From positions 140,049,368 through 140,113,367 of the forward strand of contig CM060964.1 in NCBI GenBank assembly GCA_030765045.1: a stretch of DNA of 64,000 bases, in the 5' to 3' direction. The translations under genes were made by a program, and so were the position numbers. This DNA comes from Tenodera sinensis (taxonomy: Eukaryota > Arthropoda > Insecta > Mantodea > Mantidae). The notes beneath the pieces are model-generated. The model had not been told where the DNA came from and did no database searches. It was given only the letters and a program-made list of their open reading frames with translations. Numbering within the stretch: the first letter of the stretch is position 1; each line of letters begins with the position of its first letter. Positions 43,081-57,912 of this stretch are shown piece after piece.

Positions 43081-46000
43081 GGTGCTAGCACTAGTGTTGG
43101 CAGTAATACTAGTAGGGATGATAGAGTTGGTGGTAGCAGTAACGTTGGCAGTAATACTAGCAGGGGTGGTAGAGTTGGTGCTAACAGTAATGTTGGCAGT
43201 AATACTAGTAGGGGTGGTGGAGTTGGTGCTAGCAGTAGTGTTGCCAGTAATACTAGCAGGGGTGGTAGAGTTGGTGGTAGCAGTAATGTTGGCAGTAATA
43301 CTAGTAGGGGTCGTAGAGTTGGTGCTAGCAGTAGTGTTGGCAGTAATACTAGTAGGGGTGGTGGAGTTGGTGCTAGCAGTAGTGTTGCCAGTAATACTAG
43401 CAGGGGTGGTAGAGTTGGTGGTAGCAGTAATGTTGGCAGTAATACTAGTAGGGGTCGTAGAGTTGGTGCTAGCAGTAGCGTTGGCAGTAATACTAGCAGG
43501 GGTGGTAGAGTTGGTGGTAGCAGTAACGTTTGCAGTATTACTAGCAGGGGTGGTAGAGTTGGTGGTAGCAGTAATGTTGGCAGTAATACTAGCAGGGGTG
43601 AAAGACTTGGTGGTGGCAGCAATGTTGGCAGTAATACTAGTAGGGGTGGTAGAGTTGGTGGTAGCAGTAATGTTGGCAATAATACTAGTAGGGGTGGTAG
43701 GGTTGGTGCTAGCAGTAGTGTTGGCAGTAATACTAGTAGGGGTGGTAGAGTTGGTGCTAGCAGTAGTGTTGGCAGAAATAGTAGTAGGGGTGGTAGAGTT
43801 GGTGCTAGCAGTAATTTTGGCAGTAATACTAGCAGGGGTGGTAGAGTTGGTGGTAGCAGTAGTGTTAGCAGTAATTCTAGCAGGGGTGGCAGAGTTGGTT
43901 GTAGCAGTAATGTTGGCAGTAATACTGGTAGGGGTGGTAGAGTAGGTGGTAGCAGTAATTTTGTCTCTAATACTAGTAGGGGTGGTAGAGTTGGTGGTAG
44001 CAGTAATATTGGCAGTTATACTGGTAGGGGTGGTAGAGTTGGTGGTAGCAGTAATGTAAGCACTTATACTAGTAGGGGTGTTAGAGTTAGTGGTAGCAGT
44101 ATTATTGACAGTAATACTTGTAGGGATGGTAGAGTTGTTGGTAGCAGTAGTGTTGGCAGTAATACTAGCAGGGGTGGTAGAGTTGGTGGTAGCAGTAACG
44201 TTTGCAGTAATACTAGTAGGGGTGGTAGAGTGGATGGTAGCAATAGTGTTGGCAGTAATACTAGTAGGGGTGGTAGAGTTGGTGGTAGCAGTAGTGTTGG
44301 TAGTAATATTAGTAGGGGTGGTAGGGTTCGTGGTAGCAATAGTGTTGGCCGTAATACTAGCAGGGGTGGTAGAGTTGGTAGGTAGCAGTTATCTTGGTAG
44401 TAATACTAGTGGGGGCGGTACAGTTGGTGTTAGCAGTAGTATTGGCAGTAATACTAGTAGGGGTGGTAGAGTTGGTGCTAGCGCTAGTGTTGGCAGTAAT
44501 ACTAGTAGGGATGATAGAGTTGGTGGTAGCAGTAACGTTGGCAGTAATACTAGCAGGGGTGGTAGAGTTGGTGCTAACAGTAATGTTGGCAGTAATACTA
44601 GTAGGGGTCGTAGAGCTGGTGCTAGCAGTAGTGTTGGCAGTAATACTAGCAGGGGTGGTACAGTTGGTGGTAGCAGTAATGTTTGCAGTATTACTAGCAG
44701 GGGTGGTAGAGTTGGTGAAAGCAGTAATGTTGGCAGTAATACTAGCAGGGGTGGTAGACTTGGTGGTAGCAGCAATGTTGGCAGTAACACTAGTAGAGGT
44801 GGTAGAGTTGGTGGTAGCAGTAATGTTGGCAATAATACTAGTAGGGGTAGTAGGGTTGGTGCTAGCAGTAGTGTTGGCAGAAATACTAGTAGGGGTGGTA
44901 GAGTTGGTGCTAGCAGTAGTGTTGGCAGAAATAGTAGTAGGGGTGGTAGAGTTGGTGCTAGCAGTAATGTTGGCAGTAATACTAGCAGGGGTGGAAGAGT
45001 TGGTGGTAGCAGTAGTGTTGGCAGTAATTCTAGCAGGGGTGGTAGAGTTGGTTGTAGCAGTAATGTTGGCAGTAATACTGGTAGGGATGGTAGAGCTGGT
45101 GGTAGCAGTAATGTTGGCAGTAGTACTAGTAGGGTAGGTAGAGTTGGTGATAGCAGATATGTTGGCAGTAATACTAGTAGTGGTAGTAGCGTCGGTGGTA
45201 GCAGTTATGTTGGCAGTAATACTAGAGGGGGAGGTAGAGTTGGTGGTAGCAGTAGTGTTGGCAGTAATACTAATAGGGGTGGTAGAGTTGGTAGCAGCAG
45301 TATTGTTGGCAGTAATATTGGTAGGGGTGGTAGAGTTGGTGGTAGGAGTAATGTGTCCAGTAATACTAGTTGGGGCGGTAGAACTGGTGGTAGCAGTTAG
45401 GTTGGCAGTAATACTAGTAGGGGTGGTAGAGTTGGTGGCAGCCGTAATGTTGGCAGTAATACTAGCAACGTGATAGAGTCCGTGGTAGCAGTAGTGTTGG
45501 CAGTAATACTAGTAGGTGTGGTAGAGTTTGTGGTGGCAGTAATGTTGGCGGTAATACCAGTAGGGATGGTAGAGTTGGTGGTAGCAGTGGTGTTGGCAGT
45601 AATACTAGCAGGGGTGGTAGTGTTGGTGGTAGAAGTAATGTTGGCAGTAATAATAGTAGGGGTGGTAGAGTGGTGGTTGCAATTGTGTTGGCACTAATAC
45701 TAGTGGGAGTGGCAGAGTTGGTGGTAGCAGTAATGTTGGCAGAAATTCTAGTAGGGGTGGTAGAGTTGGTGCTAGCAGTAATGTTGGCAGTAATACTAGC
45801 AGGGGTGGTAGAGTTGGTGGTAGCAGTAGTGTTGGCAGTAATTCTAGCAGGGGTGGTAGGGTTGGTTGTAGCAGTAATGTTGCCAGTAATACTGGTAGGG
45901 GTGGTAGAGTAGGTGGTAGCAGTAATTTTGGCTGTAATACTAGTAGGGGTTGTAGAGTTGGTGGTAGCAGTAATGTTGGCAGTAATACTGGTAGGGGTGG

Positions 46001-49000
46001 TAGTGTTGGTGGTAGCAGTAATGTTGGCAGTAATACTGGTAGGGGTGGTAGAGTTGGTTGTAGCAGTAATGTTGGCAAAGATACTGAATGCCGTGGTAGA
46101 GTTGATGGAGGCAGTAATGTTGGCAGTAATACTAGCAGGGGTGGTAGAGTTGGTGGTAGCAGTAATGTTTACAGTAATACTAGTAAGGATGGTAGAGTTG
46201 GTGGTAGCAGTAATGTTGTCAGTAATACTAGCATGGATGGTAGAGTTGGTGGTAGCAATAATGTTTACAGTAATACTAGTAGGGGTGGCAGAGTTGCTGG
46301 TAGCAGTAATGTTGGCAGTAATACTAGCAAGGGTGGTAGAGTTGGTGGTAGCAGTTATGTTTACAGTAATACTAGTAGGGATGGTAGAGTTGGTGGTAGC
46401 AGTAATGTTGGCAGTAGTACTAGCAGGGGTGGTAGAGTTGATGATAGCAGTAATGTTGGCAATAATGCTAGCAGGTGTGGTAGAGTTGGTTGTAGCAGTA
46501 ATGTTGGCATAAATACCTGTAGGGGTGGTAGAGTTGGTGGTAGCAGTAATGTTGGCAGTAATACTAGTAGAAGTGGTGGAGTTGGTGGTAGCAGTAATGT
46601 TGGCAGTAATACTGGTAGGAATAATAGCAATGGCGGTAGTAATATTTCTCGCAATATTGGTAGGTGTGGTAGTGTTGGTGATAGCAATAATGTTGACAGT
46701 AATACTAGCAGCGGTGGTAGAGTTGGTGGTAGCAGTTATGTTTGCAGTAATACTAGTAGGGATGGTAGAGTTGATGGTAGCAGTAATGTTGGTAGTAATA
46801 CTAGTAGGGGTGATAGAGTTGGTGGTAGCAGAAATGTTAGCAGTAATACTGGTAGGGGTGGTAGAGTTGGTGGTAGCAGTAATGTTGGCCGTAATACTAG
46901 CAGGGGTGGTGGAGTTGGTGATAGCAGTAATGTTGGCAGTAATACTAGCAGGGGAGGTAGAGTTGGTGGTAGCAGTTATGTTGGCAGTAATGCTAGTAGG
47001 GATGGTAGAGTTGGTGGTAGCAGTAATGTTGGCAGTAGTACTAGCAGGGGTGGTAGAGTTGATGATAGCAGTAGTGTTGGCAATAATACTAGCAGGGGTG
47101 GTAGAGTTGGTGGTAGCAGTAATGTTGCCAAAAATACCTGTAGGGGTGGTAGAGTTGGTGATAGCAGTAACGTTGTCAGTAATACTGGTAGGGGTGGTAG
47201 AGTTGGTGGTATCAGTAATGTTGGCAGTAGTACTAGCAGGGGTGGTAGAGTTGGTGGTAGCAGTTATGTTGGCTGTAATAGTCGCAGGGGTGGTGGAGTA
47301 TTTGGTAGCAGTAATGTTGGCAGTAACACTAGCAGCGGTGGTAGAGTTGGTGTTAGCAGTTATGTTGGCAGTAATATTAGTAGGGGTGGTGGAGTTGGTG
47401 GTAGCAGTAATGGTGGCAGTAATACTGGTAGGTATAATAGCAATGGTGGTAGTAATATTTGTCGCAATACTGGTAGGGGTGGTAGAGCTGGTGTTAGCAG
47501 TTATGTTGGCAATAATTATAGTAGGGGTGGTAGAGTTGCTGGTAGCATTAATGGTGGCGGTAATACTGGTAGGGGTGGTAGAGTTGGTGATAGCAGTTAT
47601 GTTGGCAGTAATACTAGTAGGGTTGGTAGAGTTGGTGGTAGCAGTAATGTTGAATGCAATACTGGTAGGGGTGGTAGAGTTGGTAGTAGTAGTAATGTGG
47701 GCAGTAATACTAGCAGGGGTGGTAGAGTAGGTGGTACCAGTAATTTTGGCAGTAGTACTAGTAGGGGTGGTAGAGTTGATGGTAGCAGTAATGTTGGCAG
47801 TAATACTAGTAGGGGTGGTAAAGTTGGTGGTAGCAGTAGTGTTGGCAGTAATACTAGTAGGAATGTTAGAGTGGGTGGTAGCAGTAGTGTTGGCAGTAAT
47901 ACTAGTAGGGGTGGTGGAGTTGGTGGTAGCAGTAGTGTTGGCAGTAATACTAGTAGGGATGTTAGAGTGTGGTAGCAGTAGTGTTGGCAGTACTACTAGT
48001 CGGGGTGGTAGAGTTGGTGGTAGCAATAGTGTTGGCAGTATTACTAGTAGGGATTGTAGAGTTGGTGGCACAAGTAGTGCTGGCACTAGCACTAATAGGG
48101 ATCGTAGAGTTGGTGGTGGGAGTAATGTTGGCAGTAATTGTTGCAGGGGTGGTAGATTTGGTGATAGCAGTAGTTTTGGCAGTAATACTAGCAGGGCTGG
48201 TAGAGTTGGTGGTAGCAGTAAAGTTGGCAGTAATACAAGCAGGGCTCGTAGAGTTGGTGGTAGCAGTAATGTTGGCAGTAATACTAGCAGGGGTGGTAGA
48301 GTTGGTGATAGCAGTAATGTTGGCAGTAATACTAGCAGGGGTGGTAGAGTTGGTGGTAGCAGTTATGTTTGCAGTAATACTAGCAGGGGTGGTAGAGTTG
48401 GTGATAGCAGTAATGTTGGCAGTAATACTAGCAGGGGTGGTAGAGTTGATGGTGGCAGTAATGTTGGCAGTAGTACTAGCAGGGTTGGCAGAGTTGATGA
48501 TAGCAGTAATGTTGGCAATAATACTAGCAGGGGTGGTAGAGTTGGTGCTAGCAGTAATGTTGGCAATAATACTAGCAGGGGTGGTAGAGTTGGTGGTAGC
48601 AGTAATTTTGGCAGTAATACTGGTAGGGGTGGTAGAGTTGATGGTAGCAGTAATGTTGTCAGTAGTACAAGTAGGGGTGGTACAGTTGGTGGTAGCAGTA
48701 ATGTTGTCAGTAGTACAAGTAGGGGTGGTACAGTTGGTGGTAGCAGTAATGTTGGTCGTAATACTAGCAGAGGTGGTGGAGTTGGTGATAGCAGTAATGT
48801 TTGCTGTAATAGTGGTAGGGGTGGTAGAGTTGTTGGTAGCGGAAATGTTGGCAGTAATACTGGTAGGAGTGGTAGAGTTGGTGGTAGCAGTAATGTTGGC
48901 CGTAATACTAGCAGGGATGGTGGAGTTGGTGATAGCAGTAATGTTGGCAGTAATACCAGCAGGGGTGGTAGAGTTGGTGGTAGCAGTAATGTTGGCAAAA

Positions 49001-52000
49001 ATAGCTTTAGGAGTGGTAGAGTTGGTGGTAGCAGTAATATTTTCAGTAATACTAGTAGGGGTGGTGGAGTTGCTTGTAGCAGTAATGTTGGTAGTAATAC
49101 TAGCAGCGGTGGTAGAGATGGTGGTAGCAGTAATGTTGTGAGTAGTACCGGTAGGGGTGGTAGAGTTGATGGTAGCAGTAATGTTGGCAGTAATACTGGT
49201 AGGGGTGGTAGAGTTGGTGGTAGCAGTAATGTTGGCGGTGATACTGGTAGGGGTGGTAGAGTTGGTAGTAGCAGTAATGTTGGCAGTAATACAGGTAGGG
49301 GTGGTAGAGTTGGTGGTAGATATAATGTTGTCAGTAGTACTAGCAGGGGTGGTAGAGTTGATGGTAGCAGTAATGTTGGTAGTAATACTAGCAGGGGTGG
49401 AAGAGCTGGAGATAGCAGTAATATTGGTAGTAATACTAGCAGGGATGGTAGAGTTGGTGGTAGCAGTAATGCTGGCAGTAATACTAGCAGGGATGGTAGA
49501 GTTGATGGTAGCAGTAATGTTGGTAGTAATACTAGCAGGGATGGTAGAGTTGATGGTAGCAGTAATGTTGGCAGTAATACTAGCAGGGATGGTAGAGTTG
49601 ATGGTAGCAGTAATGTTGGCAGTAATACTAGCAGGGATGGTAGAGTTGGTGGTAGCAGTAATGTTGGCAAAAATACTGGTAGGGGTGGTAGAGATGTAGG
49701 TAGCAGTAATGTTGTTAGTAGTACTAGTAGGGGTGGTAGAGTTGGTGGTAGCAGCAATGTTGGCAGTAATACTGGTAGGCGTGGTATGGTTAGTGGTAGC
49801 AGTAATTTTGGCAGTAATACTGGTAGGGGTGGTAGAGTTGATGGTAGCAGTAATGTTGTCAGTAGTACCAGTAGGGGTGGTAGAGTTGGTGGTAGCAGTA
49901 ATGTTGTCAGTAGTACTAGCAGGGATGGTAGAGTTGATGGTAGCAGGAATGTTGGTAGTAATACTAGCAGGGGTGGTAGAGTTGGTGGTAGCAGTAATGT
50001 TGGTCGTAATACTAGCAGGGGCGGTAGAGTTGGTGGTAGCAGTTATGTTTACAGTAGTATTAGCAGGGACGGTAGAGTTGGTGATAGCAGTAATGTTGGC
50101 AATAATACTAGCAGGGGTGGTAGAATTGGTGGTAGCAGTAATGTTGGCAAAAATACCTGTAGGGATGGTAGTGTTGGTGGTAGCAGAAATGTTGGCAGTA
50201 ATACTGGTAGGAGTGGTAGAGTTGGTGGTAGCAGTAATGTTGTCAGTAGTACTAGTAGGGGTGGTAGAGTTGGTGATAGCAGTAATGTTGGCAAAAATAG
50301 CTTTAGGGGTGCTGGAGTTGGTGGTAGCAGTAATAATTTCAGTAATACTAGTAGGTGTGGTGGAGTTGGTTGTAGCAGTAATGTTGGCAGTAATACTAGT
50401 AGGGATGGTAGAGTTGGTGGTAGCAGTAATGTTGTCAGTAGTACTAGCAGGGGTGGTAGAGTTGGTGGTAGCAGTAATGTTGGTCGTAATACTATCAGGG
50501 GCGGTAGAGTTGGTGGTAGCAGAAATGTTGGCCGTAATACTAGCAGGGGTGGTAGAGTTGATGATAGCAGTAATGTTGGCAATAATACTGGCAGGGGTGG
50601 TAGAGTTGGTGATAGCAGTAATGTTGGCAAAAATAGCTTTAGGGGTGCTGGAGTTGGTGGTATCAGTAATAATTTCAGTAATACTAGTAGGTGTGGTGGA
50701 GTTAGTTGTAGCAGTAATGTTGGCAGTAATACTAGTAGGGATGGAAGAGTTGGTGGTAGCAGTTATGTTGGCAGTAATACTAGTAGGGATGGTAGAGTTG
50801 GTGGTAGATATAATGTTGTCAGTAGTACTAGCAGGGGTGGTAGAGTTGGTGGTAGCAGTAATGTTGACAGTAATACTAGTAGGGTTGGTGGAGTTGGTGG
50901 TAGCAGTAATGTTGGCAGTAATTATTGTATGGGTGGTAGAATTATGTTGGCAGTAATACTAGTAGGGGTGGTAGAGTTGGTGGTAGCAGTAATGTTGCCA
51001 AAAATACTGGTAGGGGTGGTAGCAGTAATGTTGGTCGTAATACTAGCAGGGGTGGTGGAGTTGGTGATAGCAGTAATTTTGGTAGTAATACTGGTAGGGG
51101 TGGTAGAGTTGGTGGTAGCAGTAATGTTGGTCGTAATACTAGCAGGGGTGGTGGAGTTGATGATAGCAATAATTTTGGCAGTAATACTGGTAGGGGTGGT
51201 AGCAGTAATGTTGGTCGTAATACTAGCAGGGGTGGTAGAGTTGGTGGTAGCAGTAATGTTGCCAAAAATACTGGTAGGGGTGGTAGAGTTGGTGGTAGCA
51301 GTAATGTTGTCAGTAGTACTAGTAGGGGTGGTGGAGTTGGTGATAGCAGTAATGTTGGCAATAATACTGGTAGGGGTGGTAGAGTTGGTGGTAGCAGTAA
51401 TGTTGTCAGTAGTACTAGTAGGGGTGGTGGAGTTGGTGATAGCAGTAATGTTGGCAATAATACTGGTAGGGGTGGTGGAGTTGGTGGTAGCAGTTATGTT
51501 GTCAGTAGTACTAGTAGGGGTGGTGGAGTTGGTGATAGCAGTAATGTTGGCAATAATACTGGTAGGGGTGGTAGAGTTGGTGGTAGCAGTAATGTTGTCA
51601 GTAGTACTAGTAGGGGTGGTGGAGTTGCTGATAGCAGTAATGTTAGCAATAATACTGGTAGGGGGGTGGAGTTGGTGGTAGCAGTAATGTTGGCAAAAAT
51701 ACCTCTAGGGGTGGTAGAGTTGGTGGTAGCAGTAATGTTGGCAGTAATACTGGTAGGGGTGGTGGAGTTGGTGGTAGCAGTAATGTTGGCAGTAATACTA
51801 GCAGGGGTGGTAGAGTTGGTGGTAGCAGAAATGTTGGCAGTAGTACTGGTAGGGGTGGTAGAGTTGGTGATAGCAGTAATGTTGGCAAAAATACCTGTAG
51901 GGGTGGTAGAGTTGGTGGTAGCAGTAATGTTGGCAGTAATACTGGTAGGGGTGGTGGAGTTGGTGGTAGCAGTAATGTTGGTAACAATACCTCTAGGGGT

Positions 52001-55000
52001 GGTAGAGTTGGTGGTAGCAGTAATGTTGGCAGTAATACTGGTAGGGGTGGTGGAGTTGGTGGTTGCAGTAATGTTGGCAGTAATACTACTAGGGGTGGTA
52101 GAGTTGGTGGTAGCAGTAATGTTGGAAGTAATACTGGTAGGGGTGGTGGAGTTGGTGGTAGCAGTAATGTTGGCAGTAATACTAGCAGGGGTAGTAGAGT
52201 TGGTGGTAACAGAAATGTTGGCAGTAGTACTGGTAGTGGTGGTAGAGTTGGTGATAGCAGTAATGTTGGCAAAAATACCTGTAGGGGTGGTAGAGTTGGT
52301 GGTAGCAGTAATGTTGGCAGTAATACTGGTAGGGGTGGTGGAGTTGGTGGTAGCAGTAATGTTGGCAGTAATACTGGTAGGGGTGGTAGAGTTGGTGGTA
52401 GCAGTAATGTTGGCAGTAATACTGGTAGGGGTGGTGGAGTTGGTGGTAGCAGTAATGTTGGCAGTAATACTACTAGGGGTGGTAGAGTTGGTGGTAGCAG
52501 TAATGTTGGCAGTAATACTGGTAGGGGTGGTGGAGTTGGTGGTAGCAGTAATGTTGGGAGTAATACTGGTAGGGGTGGTAGAGTTGGTGGTAGCAGTAAT
52601 GTTGGAAGTAATACTGGTAGGTATAATAGCAATGGTGGTAGTAATATTTTTCGCAATACTGGTAGGGGTGGTAGAGTTGGTGATAGCAGTTATGTTTGCA
52701 GTAATACTAGCAGGGGTGGTAGAGTTGGTGATAGCAGTTATGTTTTCAGTAATACTAGCAGGGGTGGTAGAGTTGGTGGTAGCAGTTATGTTTGCAGTAA
52801 TACTAGCAGGGGTGGTAGAGTTGGTGATAGCAGTAATGTTGGCAGTAATACTAGCAGGGGTGGTAGAGTTGGTGATAGCAGTTATGTTTTCAGTAATACT
52901 AGCAGGGGTGGTAGAGTTGGTGGTAGCAGTTATGTTTGCAGTAATACTAGCAGGGGTGGTAGAGTTGGTGATAGCAGTAATGTTGGCAGTAATACTAGCA
53001 GGGGTGGTAGAGTTGGTGATAGCAGTAATGTTGGCAGTAATACTAGCAGGGGTGGTAGAGTTGGTGGTAGCAGTTATGTTTGCAGTAATACTAGCAGGGG
53101 TGGTAGAGTTGGTGATAGCAGTAATGTTGGCAGTAATACTAGCAGGGGTGGTAGAGTTGATGGTGGCAGTAATGTTGGCAGTAGTACTAGCAGGGTTGGC
53201 AGAGTTGATGATAGCAGTAATGTTGGCAATAATACTAGCAGGGGTGGTAGAGTTGGTGCTAGCAGTAATGTTGGCAATAATACTAGCAGGGGTGGTAGAG
53301 TTGGTGGTAGCAGTAATGTTGGCAAAAATAGCTTTAGGGGTGTTAGAGTTGGTGGAAGCAGTAATATTTTCAGTAATACTGGTAGGCGTGGTAGGGTTAG
53401 TGGTAGCAGTAATTTTGGCAGTAATACTGGTAGGGGTGGTAGAGTTGATGGTAGCAGTAATGTTGTCAGTAGTACTAGTAGGGGTGGTAGAGTTGGTGAT
53501 AGCAGTAATGTTGGCAGTAATACCAGCAGGGGTGGTGGAGTTGGTGATAGCAGTAATGTTTGCTGTAATACTGGTAGGAGTGGTAGAGTTGGTGGTAGCA
53601 GTAATGTTGGCAGTAATACCAGCAGGGGTGGTGGAGTTGGTGATAGCAGTAATGTTTGCTGTAATACTGGTAGGGGTGGTGGAGTTGGTGATAGCAGTAA
53701 TGTTTGCTGTAATACTGGTAGGGGTGGTAGAGTTGGTGGTAGCAGTAATGTTGGCAGTAATACCAGCAGGGGTGGTGGAGTTGGTGATAGCAGTAATGTT
53801 TGCTGTAATACTGGTAGGGGTGGTAGAGTTGATGGTAGCAGTAATGTTGGTCGTAATACTAGCAGGGGTGGTGGAGTTTGTGATAGCAATAATTTTGGCA
53901 GTAACACTGGTAGGGGTGGTAGCAGTAATGTTGGTCGTAATACTAGCAGGGGTGGTAGAGTTGGTGGTAGCAGTAATGTTGCCAAAAATACTGGTAGGGG
54001 TGGTAGAGTTGGTGGTAGCAGTAATGTTGTCAGTAGTACTAGTAGGGGTGGTGGAGTTGGTGATAGCAGTAATGTTAGCAATAATACTGGTAGGGGTGGT
54101 GGAGTTGGTGGTAGCAGTAATGTTGGCAAAAATACCTCTAGGGGTGGTAGAGTTGGTGGTAGCAGTAATGTTGGCAGTAAGACTGGTAGGGGTGGTGGAG
54201 TTGGTGGTTGCAGTAATGTTGGCAGTAATACTAGCAGGGGTGGTAGGGTTGGTGGTAGCAGAAATGTTGGCAGTAGTACTGGTAGGGGTGGTAGAGTTGG
54301 TGATAGCAGTAATGTTGGCAAAAATACCTTTAGGGGTGGTAGAGTTGGTGGTAGCAGTAATGTTGGCAGTAATACTGGTAGGGGTGGTGGAGTTGGTGGT
54401 AGCAGTAATGTTGGCAAAAATACCTCTAGGGGTGGTAGAGTTGGTGGTAGCAGTAATGTTGGCAGTAATACTGGTAGGGGTGGTGGAGTTGGTGGTAGCA
54501 GTAATGTTGGCAGTAATACTACTAGGGGTGGTAGAGTTGGTGGTAGCAGTAATGTTGGAAGTAATTCTGGTAGGGGTGGTGGAGTTGGTGGTAGCAGTAA
54601 TGTTGGCAGTAATACTAGCAGGGGTGGTAGAGTTGGTGGTAGCAGAAATGTTGGCAGTAGTACTGGTAGGGGTGGTAGAGTTGGTGATAGCAGTAATGTT
54701 GGCAAAAATACCTGTAGGGGTGGTAGAGTTGGTGGTAGCAGTAATGTTGGCAGTAATACTGGTAGGGGTGGTGGAGTTGGTGGTAGCAGTAATGTTGGCA
54801 AAAATACCTCTAGGGGTGGTAGAGTTGGTGGTAGCAGTAATTTTGGCAGTAATACTGGTAGGGGTGGTGGAGTTGGTGGTAGCAGTAATGTTGGCAAAAA
54901 TACCTCTAGGGGTGGTAGAGTTGGTGATAGCAGTTATGTTTGCAGTAATACTAGCAGGGGTGGTAGAGTTGGTGGTAGCAGTTATGTTTGCAGTAATACT

Positions 55001-57912
55001 AGCAGGGGTGGTAGAGTTGGTGATAGCAGTAATGTTGGCAGTAATACTAGCAGGGGTGGTAGAGTTGGTGATAGCAGTAATGTTGGCAGTAATATTAGCA
55101 GGGGTGGTAGAGTTGGTGGTAGCAGTTATGTTTGCAGTAATACTAGCAGGGGTGGTAGAGTTGGTGATAGCAGTAATGTTGGCAGTAATACTAGCAGGGG
55201 TGGTAGAGTTGATGGTGGCAGTAATGTTGGCAGTAGTACTAGCAGGGTTGGCAGAGTTGATGATAGCAGTAATGTTGGCAATGATACTAGCAGGGGTGGT
55301 AGAGTTGCTGGTAGCAGTAATGTTGGCAAAAATAGCTTTAGGGGTGGTAGAGTTGGTGGTAGCAGTAATATTTTCAGTAAACTGGTAGGCGTGGTAGGGT
55401 TAGTGGTAGCAGTAATTTTGGTAGTAAAACTGGTAGGGGTGGTAGAGTTGGTGCTAGCAGTTATGTTGGCAGTAATACTAGTAGGGATGGTAGAGTTGAT
55501 GGTGGCAGTAATGTTGGCAGTAGTACTAGCAGGGTTGGCAGAGTTGATGATAGCAGTAATGTTGGCAATAATACTAGCAGGGGTGGTAGAGTTGGTGCTA
55601 GCAGTAATGTTGGCAATAATACTAGCAGGGGTGGTAGAGTTGGTGGTAGCAGTAATGTTGGCAAAAATAGCTTTAGGGGTGTTAGAGTTGGTGGAAGCAG
55701 TAATATTTTCAGTAATACTGGTAGGCGTGGTAGGGTTAGTGGTAGCAGTAATTTTGGCAGTAATACTTGTAGGGGTGGTAGAGTTGATGGTAGCAGTAAT
55801 GTTGTCAGTAGTACTTGTAGGGGTGGTAGAGTTGGTGATAGCAGTAATGTTGGCAGTAATACCAGCAGGGGTGGTGGAGTTGGTGATAGCAGTAATGTTT
55901 GCTGTAATACTGGTAGGAGTGGTGGAGTTGGTGATAGCAGTAATGTTTGCTGTAATACTGGTAGGGGTGGTAGAGTTGGTGGTAGCAGTAATTTTGGCAG
56001 TAATACCAGCAGGGGTGGTGGAGTTGGTGATAGCAGTAATGTTTGCTATAATACTGGTAGGGGTGGTGGAGTTGGTGATAGCAGTAATGTTTGCTGTAAT
56101 ACTGGTAGGAGTGGTAGAGTTGGTGGTAGCAGTAATGTTGGCAGTAATACCATCAGGGGTGGTGGAGTTGGTGATAGCAGTAATGTTTGCTGTAATACTG
56201 GTAGGGGTGGTGGAGTTGGTGATAGCAGTAATGTTTGCTGTAATACTGGTAGGAGTGGTAGAGTTGGTGGTATCAGTAATGTTGGCAGTAATACCAGCAG
56301 GGGTGGTGGAGTTGGTGATAGCAGTAATGTTTGCTGTAATACTGGTAGGGGTGGTGGAGTTGGTGATAGCAGTAATGTTTGCTGTAATACTGGTAGGAGT
56401 GATAGAGTTGGTGGTAGCAGTAATGTTGGCAGTAATACCAGCAGGGGTGGTGGAGTTGGTGATTGCAGTAATGTTTGCTGTAATACTGGTAGGAGTGGTA
56501 GAGTTGGTGGTAGCAGAAATGTTGGCAGTAATACTGGTAGGAGTGGTAGAGTTGGTGGTAGCAGTAATGTTGGCCGTAATACCAGCAGGGGTGGTGGAGT
56601 TGGTGATAGCAGTAATGTTTGCTGTAATACTGGTAGGGGTGGTAGAGTTGTTGGTAGCAGAAATGCTGGCAGTAATACTGGTAGGAATGGTAGAGTTGGT
56701 GGTAGCAGTAATGTTGGCCGTAATACTAGCAGGGGTGGTAGAGTTGGTGCTAGCAGTAATGTCTGCAGTAGTACTAGCAGGGTTGGCAGAGTTGGTGGTA
56801 GCAGTAATGTTGGCAAAAATAGCTTTAGGAGTGGCAGAGTTGGTGGTAGCAGTAATGTTGGCAAAAATAGCTTTAGGAGTGGTAGAGTTGGTGGTAGCAG
56901 TAATGTTGGCAGTAATACCAGCAGGGGTGGTGGAGTTGGTGATAGCAGTAATGTTTGCTGTAATACTGGTAGGGGTGGTAGAGTTGTTGGTAGCAGAAAT
57001 GCTGGCAGTAATACTGGTAGGAATGGTAGAGTTGGTGGTAGCAGTAATGTTGGCCGTAATACTAGCAGGGGTGGTAGAGTTGGTGCTAGCAGTAATGTTG
57101 GCAGTAGTACTAGCAGGGTTGGCAGAGTTGGTGGTAGCAGTAATGTTGGCAAAAATAGCTTTAGGAGTGGTAGAGTTGGTGGTAGCAGTAATGTTGGCAG
57201 TAATACCAGCAGGGGTGGTGGAGTTGGCGATAGCAGTAATGTTTGCTGTAATACTGGTAGGGGTGGTAGAGTTGTTGGTAGCAGAAATGCTGGCAGTAAT
57301 ACTGGTAGGAATGGTAGAGTTGGTGGTAGCAGTAATGTTGGCCGTAATACTAGCAGGGGTGGTAGAGTTGGTGCTAGCAGTAATGTTGGCCGTAATACTA
57401 GCAGGGGTGGTAGAGTTGGTGCTAGCAGTAATGTTGGCAGTAGTACTAGCAGGGTTGGTAGAGTTGGTGATAGCAGTTATGTTTGCAGTAGTACTAGCAG
57501 GGGTTGTAAAGTTGGCGATAGCAGTAATGTTGGCAGTAATACTAGCAGGGGTGGTAGAGTTGGTGGTAGCAGTTATGTTTGCAGTAGTACTAGCAGGGGT
57601 GGTAGAGTTGGTGATAGCAGTAATGTTGGCAGTAATACTAGCAGGGGTGGTAGAGTTGGTGGTAGCAGTTATGTTTGCAGTAGTACTAGCAGGGGTGGTA
57701 GAGTTGGTGATAGCAGTAATGTTGGCAGTAATACTAGCAGGGGTGGTACAGTTGGTGATAGCAGTGATGTTGGCAGTAATACTAGCAGGGGTGGTAGAGT
57801 TGGTGATAGCAGTAATGTTGGCAGTAATACTAGCAGGGGTGGTAGAGTTGGTGGTAGCAGTTATGTTGGCAGTAATACTAGCAGGGGTGGTAGAGTTGGT
57901 GGTAGCAGTAAT